DNA of 64,000 nt from Mycosarcoma maydis (taxonomy: Eukaryota; Basidiomycota; Ustilaginomycetes; Ustilaginales). Shown here one piece after another: positions 11,048 through 21,383 of the stretch. The DNA lies in NCBI RefSeq assembly GCF_000328475.2, contig NC_026500.1:280928-344927 (forward strand), read 5' to 3'. The notes under the pieces were generated by a model. It ran no database searches, had not been told where the DNA came from, and was given only the letters and a program-made list of their open reading frames with translations. The first letter of the stretch is position 1, and every line of letters starts with the position of its first letter. Position numbers and translations under genes: made by a program.

Positions 11048-11746
11048 GCCTGACCAGATCGAGCCAACCAGCGACGTTGCGAACTGAGAGAGTCCAAGTC
11101 TCCGTCGTCGTACCACGTCTACCCGGACCGACGTATATTTATCCGCGAACCCGTTTGCGCACACGCTAGCCGTTTTCAGTGAGCGCGCGCCAAACAGCGT
11201 TGCCCAACACCAACCGTGAACAACACTGCGCCGTGCTGTGCAGAGGCCAACACACTTGAGCCCAACCAGCGCCGTACAGCCAACGCTGACACGGCTGTTT
11301 CTCGTCGTGAGTCACGAGTGGTGAGTGGATCGGTCAAATCGTTTGCCGACGCAGCAGCACGCGCACGATCGGTGTTATTGGATTGCCGGACACCGACGGT
11401 GTATTTTGCAGTTTGGCGTTGAACCACTGACAGACTGACACTGAGCCCCGTCCAGATGGATGGTTGAGCGCTCCTGTTTCGTGCGCCATCACATGCACAA
11501 CAGCGGCGAGCCTAGCACACCTCACAACTGAGTCACCATGGTCCAAGAGTCGCCAGCTCGCACGTGATCGGCGCGGGGAATAACACCGATTGGACGTGGG
11601 CTGTTGTGCGGACGACCGACCTGGTAGTACTTTAAGCGTGCCGGTATCGTGAATCGACATGCCGATCGACGACACGCACAGAAGATCGCAACCAGCGAGC
11701 AGCAACCAGCAACCAGCAACCAGCAACCAGCCACCAGCAACCAGCC
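11048..11746. other. Divergent promoter region between the aldolase and isomerase genes
   Basis: About 700 bases shared by the two oppositely oriented genes. It contains TCGTGAGTCACGAGTGGTGAG-like motifs near 11303-11324. A run of CAACCAG-type repeats (about 11697-11743) lies directly before the isomerase ATG, in what should be its 5' leader. No additional gene is supported. Confidence 0.5.
11697..11743 (+). repeat. (CAACCAG)n tandem repeat abutting a start codon
   Basis: Seven-base unit, about six imperfect copies, ending three bases before the ATG of the isomerase gene. It would lie in the 5' leader, so length variation could affect translation. Seen directly. Confidence 0.85.
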
Positions 11747-12790
11747 ATGGCGGGAGAGACCAAGATTTGCGGGCCGATACTGCTCCACTCGCATCAGCTT
11801 GGTCAACGATTCTATCTGGGTGGACCACAAATCTCGTCGTTCCGTGGAGAAGAGCGAGCGTCAGAGTCAGAAGCGCACAGCCGACGAGAGCCCGAAGACT
11901 GGGTAGCGTCGACGACATGTTGTGCTGGACATGACTCGCTCGGTCTCACGCGTCTTGGCCAGACAGACACACTTCTGGTGGATGAAATCGGTGCGGATCC
12001 GGTCGCATGGCTCGGAAGTGCTCACGTCGCCAAGTACGGCAGCGACACAAAGCTGCTCGTCAAGCTGCTCGATGCGGGTCAGCGACTGCCCATCCATGCA
12101 CACCCGCACGTCGACTGGGCGCGAATGCACCTGGCGCGCAACCACGGCAAGGCGGAAGCTTGGCACATGTTGACGGGTGGTGATGTCTATCTGGGTCTCA
12201 AGGAGCATGTGACCGCAGCCAGGCTGTTGGACATGGTGGATGCGCAAGACATCCAAGCTATGCTGCAGCTCCTGCATCGAGTCGAGGTGCAACGAGGCGA
12301 TACAGTATACGTGCCTCCTGGAATGCTCCACGCGATCGGCCAAGGCATCCTGTTGGTCGAGGTGCAGGAACCCGAAGATATGAGCATCCTGCTCGAGTGG
12401 AGTCACTTCCAGCTCGACGGTCGCAAACACGGACATCTCGGATTAGGCTTTGCAAAAGCGATTACCGCGATCGACACGAGCGCACTGAGCCACGAGCAAC
12501 TGGACCAGCTCGTGGTGCGAGCCCAAACCAGCACCACTAGTAACCTGCTATCCGAACACGCGCTCGAGTACTTTCGAATGGACAAGTTTTACAGCGATGT
12601 CGAGCTGGATGCGGGGTTCCAGGTGGTTGTAGTGTTGAGTGGCGAGGTCGAGGTTAGCGTGCGCTCAACCGACCAGGCAGCAGTGATACTCAAAGGCGGA
12701 AGTACCGCGCTATTGCGACATGCTGACGGCAGCGTCGCGTTCAAGGTGCGCCAGCCCACCGAGTTTCTTGTCATTCGTCCTCCTTTGTAG
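11747..12790 (+). CDS. Class I mannose-6-phosphate isomerase, bacterial-like
   Basis: Zinc-dependent cupin isomerase interconverting mannose-6-phosphate and fructose-6-phosphate (or a related sugar phosphate). The protein is 347 residues, single exon. Probable metal ligands are H117 and H119 in PIHAHPH, E137 in GKAEAW and H195 in VPPGMLHAIG. EPEDWVASTT near the N-terminus, LLVKLLDAGQRLP, EVQEPEDMSILLEW and HGHLGLGF are the block pattern I associate with actinobacterial-type class I isomerases. The usual fungal Pmi40 enzyme is longer and differs in these blocks. The gene shares a 700-base divergent promoter with an aldolase, which suggests a joint sugar-phosphate role. Acquisition from bacteria is an inference that needs a phylogeny. 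Confidence 0.85.
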   Translation: MAGETKICGPILLHSHQLGQRFYLGGPQISSFRGEERASESEAHSRREPEDWVASTTCCAGHDSLGLTRLGQTDTLLVDEIGADPVAWLGSAHVAKYGSDTKLLVKLLDAGQRLPIHAHPHVDWARMHLARNHGKAEAWHMLTGGDVYLGLKEHVTAARLLDMVDAQDIQAMLQLLHRVEVQRGDTVYVPPGMLHAIGQGILLVEVQEPEDMSILLEWSHFQLDGRKHGHLGLGFAKAITAIDTSALSHEQLDQLVVRAQTSTTSNLLSEHALEYFRMDKFYSDVELDAGFQVVVVLSGEVEVSVRSTDQAAVILKGGSTALLRHADGSVAFKVRQPTEFLVIRPPL

Positions 12791-13799
12791 ACGTCTGTCC
12801 ATGCACGATTCGTGATGATCTCGATGCTTGCATGTCAGAGAAGCGTGCCGCATCTACGCTCAGATGGCCTGTTACGCCTCGATGTTGTTCTCGTACGGCA
12901 AGTATGCCAAGCGCGCCCTTTTGCGGTCGTATCAGTCTCATGATAAACTCGGCTTGTACAAAAGCTAGACAGATGCACTCGCCCCGAAGTACATCATCCC
13001 TGTTGCTAGTCAGATGCTTGCACAGTATCGTGGTGCTGTTGGATGGTATCCACGATCGGGCCAAGCTTGACTCACGATTCTGTGAATTCAGTCAGACTTT
13101 TGTGTCGCTCTTTTCTGGATATTATTGATAGTCGCGATTGCATTCTCAACTCACACTCGGCACTCGTGACTGTGATTCCGTTATTCAAAAGAGGAGCGAC
13201 GAGTGGACAAAGCGTGAAGCGGCGTTCGTGCTTGTCGAGAGTCGCCAGTCTCCCGATTCTATACAGACCCAAGGTGCTCACGACTCTCGATCGACAACAC
13301 GAGGCAGGACAAGCAACAACCATCCCAGTCACGCATGCACGCGCGAGTCACGGGTGAACCAGATCAACACCACACCGCAGCCACAGACTCGTGACTCGTT
13401 CGTGACGTTAGCCGACGTCACACAAATTCGGCATGTCAGATCTACACGTCCTAACACTGCGGCTTGATTCTCTTCAGATTCACGATTCACGCTTCACGCT
13501 TCACGCTTCACGGTTCACGGTTCACGGTTCACGGTTCACGCTTCGCCATGTTGAGCATCAGTCGTGAGTGTGAGTCACGAGTGGTGAGCGAGTCACGAGT
13601 CGGGCGACGAATCGTGAATGGTCGACGTACAACGTTAAATGGCTCGGCTTTCCGGCTATTCAGGCTGGACGAACGCCGGACGAGAGCAGCAAGCCAAAGC
13701 ACGAAGCGTGCAGCTGCCATCATCCGGGCAGGTTCATGGTCAACGTGGCACTAACTTAGCAAGAGCAAGCATCGTTGGATCAGCGAAACGAGGAGCAAC
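12791..13799. other. Intergenic region with TTCACG repeat array
   Basis: No supported gene. The main content is a tandem array of TTCACGA/TTCACGC/TTCACGG units (about 13478-13546) and nearby TCACGAGT motifs (13567-13600). Confidence 0.55.
13478..13546 (+). repeat. TTCACGN tandem array
   Basis: Seven- to eight-base units in four variants (GATTCAC, CGCTTCA, CGGTTCA and intermediates), about nine copies. It is the clearest local expansion of the dispersed TTCACGA motif in this window. Confidence 0.85.
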
Positions 13800-14729
13800 A
13801 TGCAAGAAGTGGAACTACGTATACCTTCTGTGCAGCCGCACGTTGAGCTCGTTGGTATTCTGCATCGCAAACAGGCTGACACCGCCAGGTCGGCTCAATC
13901 TCCATCTCAATCTCAATCTCAAGCTCAAGCTCAACCTCAACCTCGACGCATTGTGCTCATCCTACACGGCTTGCTTGCACACAAGAACCAGTGCTACCAC
14001 CGTGCACTTGCACAGGCGCTGCCTGTAGATTCGTATCGATTCGATTTCCGTGGCAATGCCGATTCCAAGGGCGATTGGACCATGGGCAGTCTCGACAATG
14101 ACCTAGCTGACCTCTCAAGCGTCATTCGACATTTGCACCGCACACACGGCTACACGGTGGATATGATCGTAGCACATTCACGTGGATCCATGGTGTCCTG
14201 GATCTACCTCAGCAGATCCGAGCAGGAGCTGCAACGCGACGGTGGAGTCGCATATGTGCCCAACCTCGTAGTTGCCTCGGGGCGATGGACTATGCAAAAC
14301 GTGCTCACCACCTATGCACGATTCCAACACGATTTCGATAAGCACGGCTTCTATCGATGGCAGATCACAAGCGCAGGCGAAAAGAAAGAGTACATCGTCT
14401 GGCCCAACGATCTGCAACAAATGGCGCAGCTCAAGACGCCCGTTGAGTACGTCGCGAGCCTGAGTCCGCACACCCACGTGCTCATCCTACACGGTACGGC
14501 GGATCGAATCGTCGATCAGCACGATGCACACTGCTACTTGGACGCGCTCAATGCGAATCCGAAACGGAGCAAGCACTCGCATCGATTGCAGCTCGTGCAA
14601 GGCGCAGATCACATGTATAGGCGTTGCACGCAGCCCGTTGTCCACCACATCTGTGCGTGGTATGCCGAGCATGGTGCGAGCAACAGCAGCTTAAACCCAC
14701 ATACATCGAGCTCGCCATCCAGGCTGTGA
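13800..14729 (+). CDS. Alpha/beta-hydrolase (esterase/lipase-like)
   Basis: Single-exon serine hydrolase of 309 residues, ATG start. The fold markers are in order: HGLLAHK for the oxyanion loop, the nucleophile S127 in AHSRGS (the first Gly of the usual GxSxG elbow is Ala), the acid D235 in HGTADRIVD, and H271 in GADHMY. Between residues about 34 and 48 there is a Ser/Gln/Ala/Pro insert encoded by hexanucleotide repeats (CTCAAT, CTCAAG, CTCAAC) near 13898-13950. No signal peptide or membrane segment is visible, so it is probably cytosolic. Its substrate cannot be told from sequence. It lies on the same strand as the isomerase, about 1 kb downstream. Confidence 0.8.
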   Translation: MQEVELRIPSVQPHVELVGILHRKQADTARSAQSPSQSQSQAQAQPQPRRIVLILHGLLAHKNQCYHRALAQALPVDSYRFDFRGNADSKGDWTMGSLDNDLADLSSVIRHLHRTHGYTVDMIVAHSRGSMVSWIYLSRSEQELQRDGGVAYVPNLVVASGRWTMQNVLTTYARFQHDFDKHGFYRWQITSAGEKKEYIVWPNDLQQMAQLKTPVEYVASLSPHTHVLILHGTADRIVDQHDAHCYLDALNANPKRSKHSHRLQLVQGADHMYRRCTQPVVHHICAWYAEHGASNSSLNPHTSSSPSRL

Positions 14730-14940
14730 GAACAAAAAATTCTGCCACCTCACACTCACGACTCGTGCAGCTGAATTCATCATGGTTGTTCTTGATCCAG
14801 CTCAGCTCTGTGGTGCCATCCACTTGTTTTCCTCGCCAAGTTTGTCGACGAGTAAGAATACATATCTATCACGTGTATCACCACTTGGCGTTGCCAATCA
14901 CGAATTGTAAATCTCTCCCTCACCTCTGTATGTACGACTC

Positions 14941-15162
14941 ACCATCAAGCGCAAACACGTCAGCCACCTGATTGACCGCTTTGCATCGCTCGCCATCCGA
15001 TTCAAACAAGCTACCGGCGGACGCACAGCCATGCTCATCAATCCAGTGGTTGGAATTGGCGCGTTCCACGCTGCCATCCGATCCATGAGCGAAAGCGGTC
15101 AACTGACAGACTGCTACAGCCTGGCCACTGCGGTGCAGAGCAAGTGCATCCAGGTTCGTTAG
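14941..15162 (+). pseudogene. Coding-like orphan fragment, possible gene remnant or lone exon
   Basis: This frame reads TIKRKHVSHLIDRFASLAIR and continues through LINPVVGIGAFHAAIRSM to KCIQVR before a stop. Codon choice is strongly C-ending, like real genes here and unlike the surrounding spacer. There is no ATG near its left end, and the frame is closed by TAA at 14908. CAG/GTTCGT near the right end could be a splice donor, but I find no partner exons. I recognise no family. It may be a decayed gene or one exon of an unresolved gene. Confidence 0.3.
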
Positions 15163-16155
15163 CGTATGCCAAGTCTGGACGCTCCAGCCACTTGGCACTT
15201 TCACTTGCCAAATCAGCCTTACATGCATATACGAATCATGGATGCGAGTAGGGTCTCACACCAATGCGTGATCCTCCCCATACTATGCAAGAATACGACT
15301 AAGAAAAGGTATCCTGCATCATGCATCGGAGGCGCAAGCTCATGACGAGGCCAACAGGGGCCGCTTGGCTTGTACTTTTCGTGTGAGAGCAACATCCAGG
15401 CGTAAGAGTTGATCAACTCGACATGAATGCAACCCGTTTGCCAAGAACAGAGAAGAGACTGATCAAACCAACTCGGCGTTAGCGCCACGCTCATGCTCCG
15501 CTTTGCTCTCGATGCAGAGTAGCATACCATTCGTGATTCACGATTCAGATTGACGATTGCAAGCTTATCATCACTGCGTGCAGCACTGGCAGCGGTGTTT
15601 GTTGTTCGGATGTCGCACCTCCGACAGCGTTGAATCGTGAAGCGTGTTCACACGAGTTGCTGTTGGCTGTGTCGACGTAGACGCCGTTCGTCTTTCTGCC
15701 TGCTTAGGGTTAGTAGCATGTCGGCAACTCGGCATACCTTTCGCCCACGCTCGAGCTTGAGTGCGGGTTCTCCCTGCCGCGTGCCGAGGCGAGCGGCTGG
15801 TGTGGCATGGATCACCTTAGCATCATGGCGTGACAGCGGCGCGATCGGCGCTGTCGCCGCCTATTTCGAAGACTTACGCTGTCCACACGACACCCACCAC
15901 CCGTGCCTGCGGTGACGAGGAGCCGTCGTAATCAAGCCACCAGCGGCCACTGATAACTTACAGTCACGATTGGCACAGGCGTAGGCTTCGGCTATGCTCG
16001 ACGTGCAGCGCCAAGACCTGTGAGCTGCACGTCGACTTTTTCTTGCGTTTTGCCCCTAAAATAACTAACGTCAGCACTCGTCACTCTGGCACTCTCTCAC
16101 GTCTCGCTTGCCAAGGTGCAAGTGGCAAGTCATGAGTGTCTTGATCGCGTGGAGC

Positions 16156-16184
16156 GATTCACGATTCACGATTCACGATTCACG
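16156..16184 (+). repeat. (GATTCAC)n tandem repeat
   Basis: Four consecutive GATTCAC units; a local array of the dispersed TTCACGA motif. Confidence 0.85.
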
Positions 16185-16982
16185 CCTCGCGATGGCTCCA
16201 AAGGCGTCGACCATGCCGGGTGTTGTAACATAGCCAAGTTCGACGTCGGTTAGACAGGTGCGTATGGAACATGTCTTTCCGTAAATTGGCTTGTCTTGGC
16301 ATCGCTTAACGCTCCCCTCTTCACGCTTTGGACCGCTTGATGTTCGTTTAGCAGCTTGCTCTCCAACTTGGAGCACTGCCACTGTCAGAGTGATTCACGC
16401 TTCACGATTGCTGCGAGATCTTATCATAGCCACCGACCCGACCTCGCTGTAGGCAGTCTTGTATTGGGCTGTCCACCACAGGTGCATGCATGAACACCAA
16501 GTTTCCAGTGTCGCACGCGCCTCGTGCCAGTTTGTGCGTCTCACGTTCCACACCGCCGTGACGAGCTGTCTGTATTGGCGTACACCGCCACCGCTGAAGC
16601 AATCGTGAATCACCAATACTCAACCGCGACCACAATCAGGGCAATTGGCGCCAGCCGTGGAGGCGAGGTCGCCGTAAGCGAGCACCACTGGTTTGCATCG
16701 GTGCAGCTTGATCCGTACTAGCGTCATGACAACCATCGCGTATCGCTCGCCAGATTTTGGTATTCGAGCAGTCGTGAGTGTAGCGCCAAGCCAACTTGTG
16801 TCTTGCGATCCCGACGAAATCAACCACTCGAGCTAGCATACAAGCAGCTTGCTCGACAAAGCAGACAAGCAGCCAAACAAGATGCATATAAGCACCAGCG
16901 TCGGTGGTTCTCGAGATCGATTCATCATCGTCTCTAGATGCTTCGGACTCGCTCAACCGCTTTCCTCTTTTCGTCAAACACC

Positions 16983-18631
16983 ATGCTCAGTCTGAGGCTG
17001 GTTCAGCTCACCACACTGGCACTTGTGCTGCTCAGCGGTGCTCAGCAGGCCTCGGCTCGGCCGCCAAAGCTTCGACCTGTTGATTCGGTATGTTTTTGTT
17101 ATAGCGTCGACATGATGTATGCCGCATCGTGCGTACGTCTCACCTCAGATGCAAACTAGACGCTGACATCCACATTCACCCGCTTGGATTCGTGTCTGCG
17201 CCTCGATAACACGCTCAGAAACGCCTTCGAAACGACATCAAGCGTAAAGATCTCCTTGATGGTGCGCGCAAGCTCCAATCGCTCGCATACGCTACGCAAG
17301 AACGCAACCGAGTGTTCGCCTCTCCCGGCCACAAGGCCACCGTTTCCTACATCCAGGACGAGCTCCGCAAAGCCGGACGCGGCGATTACTTTGACGTCTA
17401 CCTGCAGCCGTTCACGGCTACCTACGCTCAACACTCTTCCGAGCTCGAAATCGACAACCAAGCTACTGAATCCGCCACTTTCACCTACTCTCCCAACGGC
17501 GAGTTCAACAACGTCCAAGTGGTCAATGTCGCCAATCTGGGCTGTGAGCAGACCGACTTTGGTGCTGATGTACAAGGCAAAATCGCGCTCATCAAGCGCG
17601 GTACCTGTCCCTTTTCCACAAAGGTGGCTCGAGCCGGTACGGCCAAAGCGGCAGCGGTGCTGATCTACAACAATGCGCCCGGTGATGTGGCTGGTACGTT
17701 GGGCAGCAAGGGTCCCGTAGCCGAGGGCTCATTTGTTCCTGTGGCTGGTGTAACGCAACAAGTGGGAGACGCCCTGGTAGCGCGTTTGGCGGCAGATGAC
17801 AAGGTGTTTGCCAAGCTGAAATTGGACGGAGTCGTTCAGGACCGCACGACGCACAATGTGATCGCCGAGACCAAAGGTGGTAGTAAAGAGCAAGTCATCA
17901 TGGTGGGCGCACACTCGGACAGTGTTATCGCAGGCCCCGGTATCAACGATAACGGTTCCGGCTCGATCGCTCTGCTCACCATTGCCAAGCAACTCTCGAA
18001 ATACAGCGTAAACAATGCTGTTCGATTCGCGTGGTGGTCTGCTGAAGAGTTCGGACTGCTGGGCGCCAAACACTACGTCTCGCAACTCAACCCGCACGAA
18101 AAGGATCAGATTCGACTCTATCTCAACTTTGACATGATCGCTTCGCCCAACTACGTACTTAGCGTCCACGACGGCGATGGAAGCACGTTCAACCAGCCTG
18201 GACCCGCCGGCTCTGCTCAGGCCGAGGCAATGTTCTTTGACTACTTCAACAATGTAGCCAAGAAACCATTGATCGAGGGTCCGTTTGATGGACGCAGCGA
18301 TTACGGTCCGTTCTTGGATGCCGGCATTGCGGCTGGTGGTCTCGACACTGGTGCCGAAGGAATCAAGACCGAACAAGAGGCCAACGTGTTTGGTGGAACT
18401 GCCGGTATTGCATATGATGCCAACTACCACCAAGCCGGCGACACGGTTGACAACTTGGCCATGGACGCATTCGAGATCAACGCAAAGGCCATCGCTCACG
18501 CCGTAGCCACCTACTCGACCAGCCTTGAAAGTCTCGGACCCAAGTCAACCAACACCAAGCGAAACCTAGCCGCGCCCAACCAATTCGGTCAAAACACGCA
18601 TCGCTGCGGTGGCGACCTGGCGCTCATCTAA
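16983..18631 (+). CDS. Secreted M28 aminopeptidase with PA domain
   Basis: Zinc aminopeptidase of the M28 family, aminopeptidase Y (Ape3)-like, acting outside the cell or in the vacuole. Exon 1 (16983-17087) encodes a signal peptide (MLSLRLVQLTTLALVLLSG, then AQQASA) and ends before GTATGT. The intron runs 17088-17218. Exon 2 starts AAACGCCTT in phase 0 and continues to the stop; total 505 residues. A PA domain (around VQGKIALIKRGTCPFSTK) is inserted before the catalytic core, as in family members. Zinc ligands and catalytic residues are visible: GAHSDS (His), NDNGSG (Asp), SAEEFG (Glu-Glu), NFDMIA (Asp) and YHQAGDT (His). An in-frame ATG at 16938 would add 15 residues ahead of the signal peptide. 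It has no known role in the neighbouring glycolipid cluster. Confidence 0.88.
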
Positions 18632-20242
18632 TCGCGCAAGACCCATGAGACTCAAAAATAGATACATACAGAGCGTCTTGGCGCAATTGAACAGTGTGTA
18701 CAAAGCGAAGCTTGCGACTGTGTTGAGCAGGTCGACGGCGTGAATGGTGTGTGAACCTGGCGAGCATGCGCGAGCAGGAATCGACATGTTGCGGTCCCGA
18801 GATCACACGTGCTTGTGCAAGCTGAGACGAAGCAAAGCACGAATCACTCTTACGACTGCACGAGAACGAGCAAGCGTTGTGATCACGGTGAAACGCCAGC
18901 CGAGACGCAAGCGCACTCACGATACCGTTGGCTTACGACCGCGCATGCAGCCACTGAATAGCGCGAGCTGAGATCGGAACGGGAAACCGACTAGACCAAG
19001 ACCAAGCGACCGCCATGTTGACAAGTAACGTTACGCTTGGTCGAGCGCTACTGTCGAATGCGAGTGACTCGAACGGTCAACGTGCCAAGGTTGTCATTGT
19101 CGTTGCGTCGTGATTTGGATTGACGACGATCCGCGTTTCTCGCCTCACCAATGCGAGATCGTCATGGCTTCAGCTCCGAAGAGCAGCCTCGTCGAGCTGC
19201 GCTCGTGGATGTGCTCGACGCTAACCCGAAGGCACGATGACGCTTAGAGCGCGAGACTAGCGAGTTACACATACATTCGTGATTATCATTATGTAAGCCC
19301 GGACCGGCGGTGCACGATGATCATGACAGGCCAAGTCGAGAATAGAACAACAACGTCCAACAACTTGCGCTTGCCTGTGCTTGCCTGTGCTTGCCTGGAG
19401 GTGCCGCGGGTTCGGTAGACATACACGAAACCACGAAATCGTCAACCGACCCGTCAACCAACCACTGACACTTGAACATTACAACCCAGGACCGATGGGT
19501 TGTCTAGACCTCCTCTTGGCACAGTTGTGAGTGGTTAAGCTTCAAGTCTAACACACACGAGGCCGTCGTGCTTCGCTCTCTGTATGCTGTGTCCCAGTCA
19601 CGAGTCACGCGTTGTGCTGTTGTGCTGTTGTTTGGCACACCATCTTGGTCAGCGTGGCATGCGGTTGTCAAGAGTCGTGTCTCACATGCATCGACGCTGT
19701 CGCTGACTCACTCACGACTGTATGACCATGCTACGGATATGTTGGGTGTCGTCACGGAGTTCTTTCTTCCTGTTCTTCTCTTTCTAGCTTTTCCTTTTTC
19801 CTCTTTTCCTCTTTTGCTTTTCCTCTTTTGCTTTTTCTTTTTTGTTTGGTTCTTTTTCTTGCTTTTTCCTACGGAAAATGGTTTCAAGCAACTCCGCGAA
19901 CAAGTCACTCAGTTGTCGTCCACACTCTGTCTTGGCTATGTGGTCATCCGAGGATCACGGATCGATGGCAATCAGTAACGCACGCGCACCGACGCTGCAG
20001 ACTGACTGTGAATTGGCTCAGTTCGGCTAGGCGATAGCTCCACCGCGTCTTGCGAATCAAACAGAGTTGCTTGACACGATCCGGCTCGTTTCACGATTCG
20101 CTCGAGGTGCTCGTCGAACGAGCGTGCATCCCTTTCTTTATTCCGAAACTCAGACTGATAGATAGCATTCGTGATTCCGTGTGCCATTTACCATGATCCA
20201 TCCCAAACTCCGCTTGACTGTGGCTTTCGGGAAAATTCACCA

Positions 20243-20291
20243 GTCGTGAATCACGAATATAGCCAAGGTAGCCGATTCGTGATTCGTGATT
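20243..20291 (+). repeat. TCGTGAATCACGAA / GATTCGTGATT palindromic repeat block
   Basis: The motif occurs here in both orientations and forms short palindromes such as TCGTGAATCACGA. Seen directly. Confidence 0.75.
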
Positions 20292-21324
20292 GCTTTTTCG
20301 GTGTCGGCTCTAGAAAGTTGTAGCGCGTACGGTGGCGTTGGTAACTAGTCCACGTTTCACCCTCGCTCAACCCTAACACCATCAGGAACAGCACACCGCG
20401 CACGGCGAGATTGGTTCCAGAAAGCGCGGATGAGCAAGAACAACACGACGATCCAGTCGTCCAAGTTATCAGGCGTCGCGCTTGCCGGGCGCATATCAAA
20501 GTCGCAACAGATCCGCCCGCTCATCCTCGGCGGATTCGTGATTGGTCGCGCATCATTCGCTAGTTATTCGTGATTACCTTACATGACTGCGTCGTAGCCG
20601 CATCACCACGTTTCCTGGCGCCATGCACACTCGCGTAGCGTCGCGTAGCGTCGCGTAGCGAGACCGAATTCCAAGACAGCCTGCGACGCTCCTTGAACCG
20701 TAGACAAGCAACAGAAAGCCACGCGCAACTCGCACTAGTGCATGTCTCATCTCACACGTACACGCGCGAGTGCCTCGCGAGGCACAAGCCTCGTAGCTTC
20801 TCTCGTTGGTCGTTGTCTACATGAACAACACCACGGATTGATTTGAATACCCGCTAGCGCGAAATTCAACTCGGGATCCGGAGTGGATTCGAGCGCGATG
20901 GAACGACGTTTGTCGATAGCATTCGGGCGAGCGGCGTCGAAGCACGCACAAGATGAAAGCGGCTAACAGACTTGTCCCATTCGTCGTCCCCGCGAACTGC
21001 TTCGCATTCCACGCAGAGAGGTCTGCATCTATGGCGCACTGGGCTCGAAATCACACCTGTCGAGCAGCCGCAAAGAAGAGCGCTGCTTCTCGAATCAGAA
21101 CAGTTGTCAGCTTGGTGAAAGCACAGACATGCTTGGTCGGCGAGATTGCCGAAGAGTCAAACAATTGTGAATCGAGCAGGGTTGGGGATCCAAATAGATG
21201 CTCTGCGTCCAAGCCCGGCAAGGAGGGGGGTCGGATTTCGGTCGACGCCAGACAATGCTAAGCAAAACTGCATGGTGCATCGGCTACAGCGACACAAATC
21301 ATCTTGTTGCGTGCTGAGCAGCAT

Positions 21325-21383
21325 CATTCACGATTCACGATTCATGTTTCACGATTCACGATTCACGATTCATGTTTCACGAT
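21325..21383 (+). repeat. TTCACGATTCACGATTCATGT repeat block
   Basis: Two tandem higher-order copies of (ATTCACG)2-3 ATTCATGTTTCACG, showing duplication of a longer unit built from the seven-base motif. Confidence 0.85.

Larger units (their letters stand above)
14730..16982. other. Intergenic region with one coding-like fragment
   Basis: No complete gene recognised. A coding-like open stretch at 14941-15162 is listed separately. A block of four TTCACGA units is at about 16156-16184 and single copies lie near 15533-15547. The final 150 bases form the promoter of the aminopeptidase gene. Confidence 0.45.

Noticed and set aside
11048..11164. 39-residue N-terminal extension of the aldolase
   Set aside because: It starts with GTG and shows no similarity to the family; the ATG at 11047 gives a normal length.
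19499..19541. Possible tRNA gene or pseudogene
   Set aside because: A-box-like sequence is present but I could not fold a cloverleaf or find a convincing B-box with an acceptor stem.
19568..19978. 136-codon open frame with a Phe-rich stretch
   Set aside because: The hydrophobic run is only the translation of a T-rich tract; no other coding sign.
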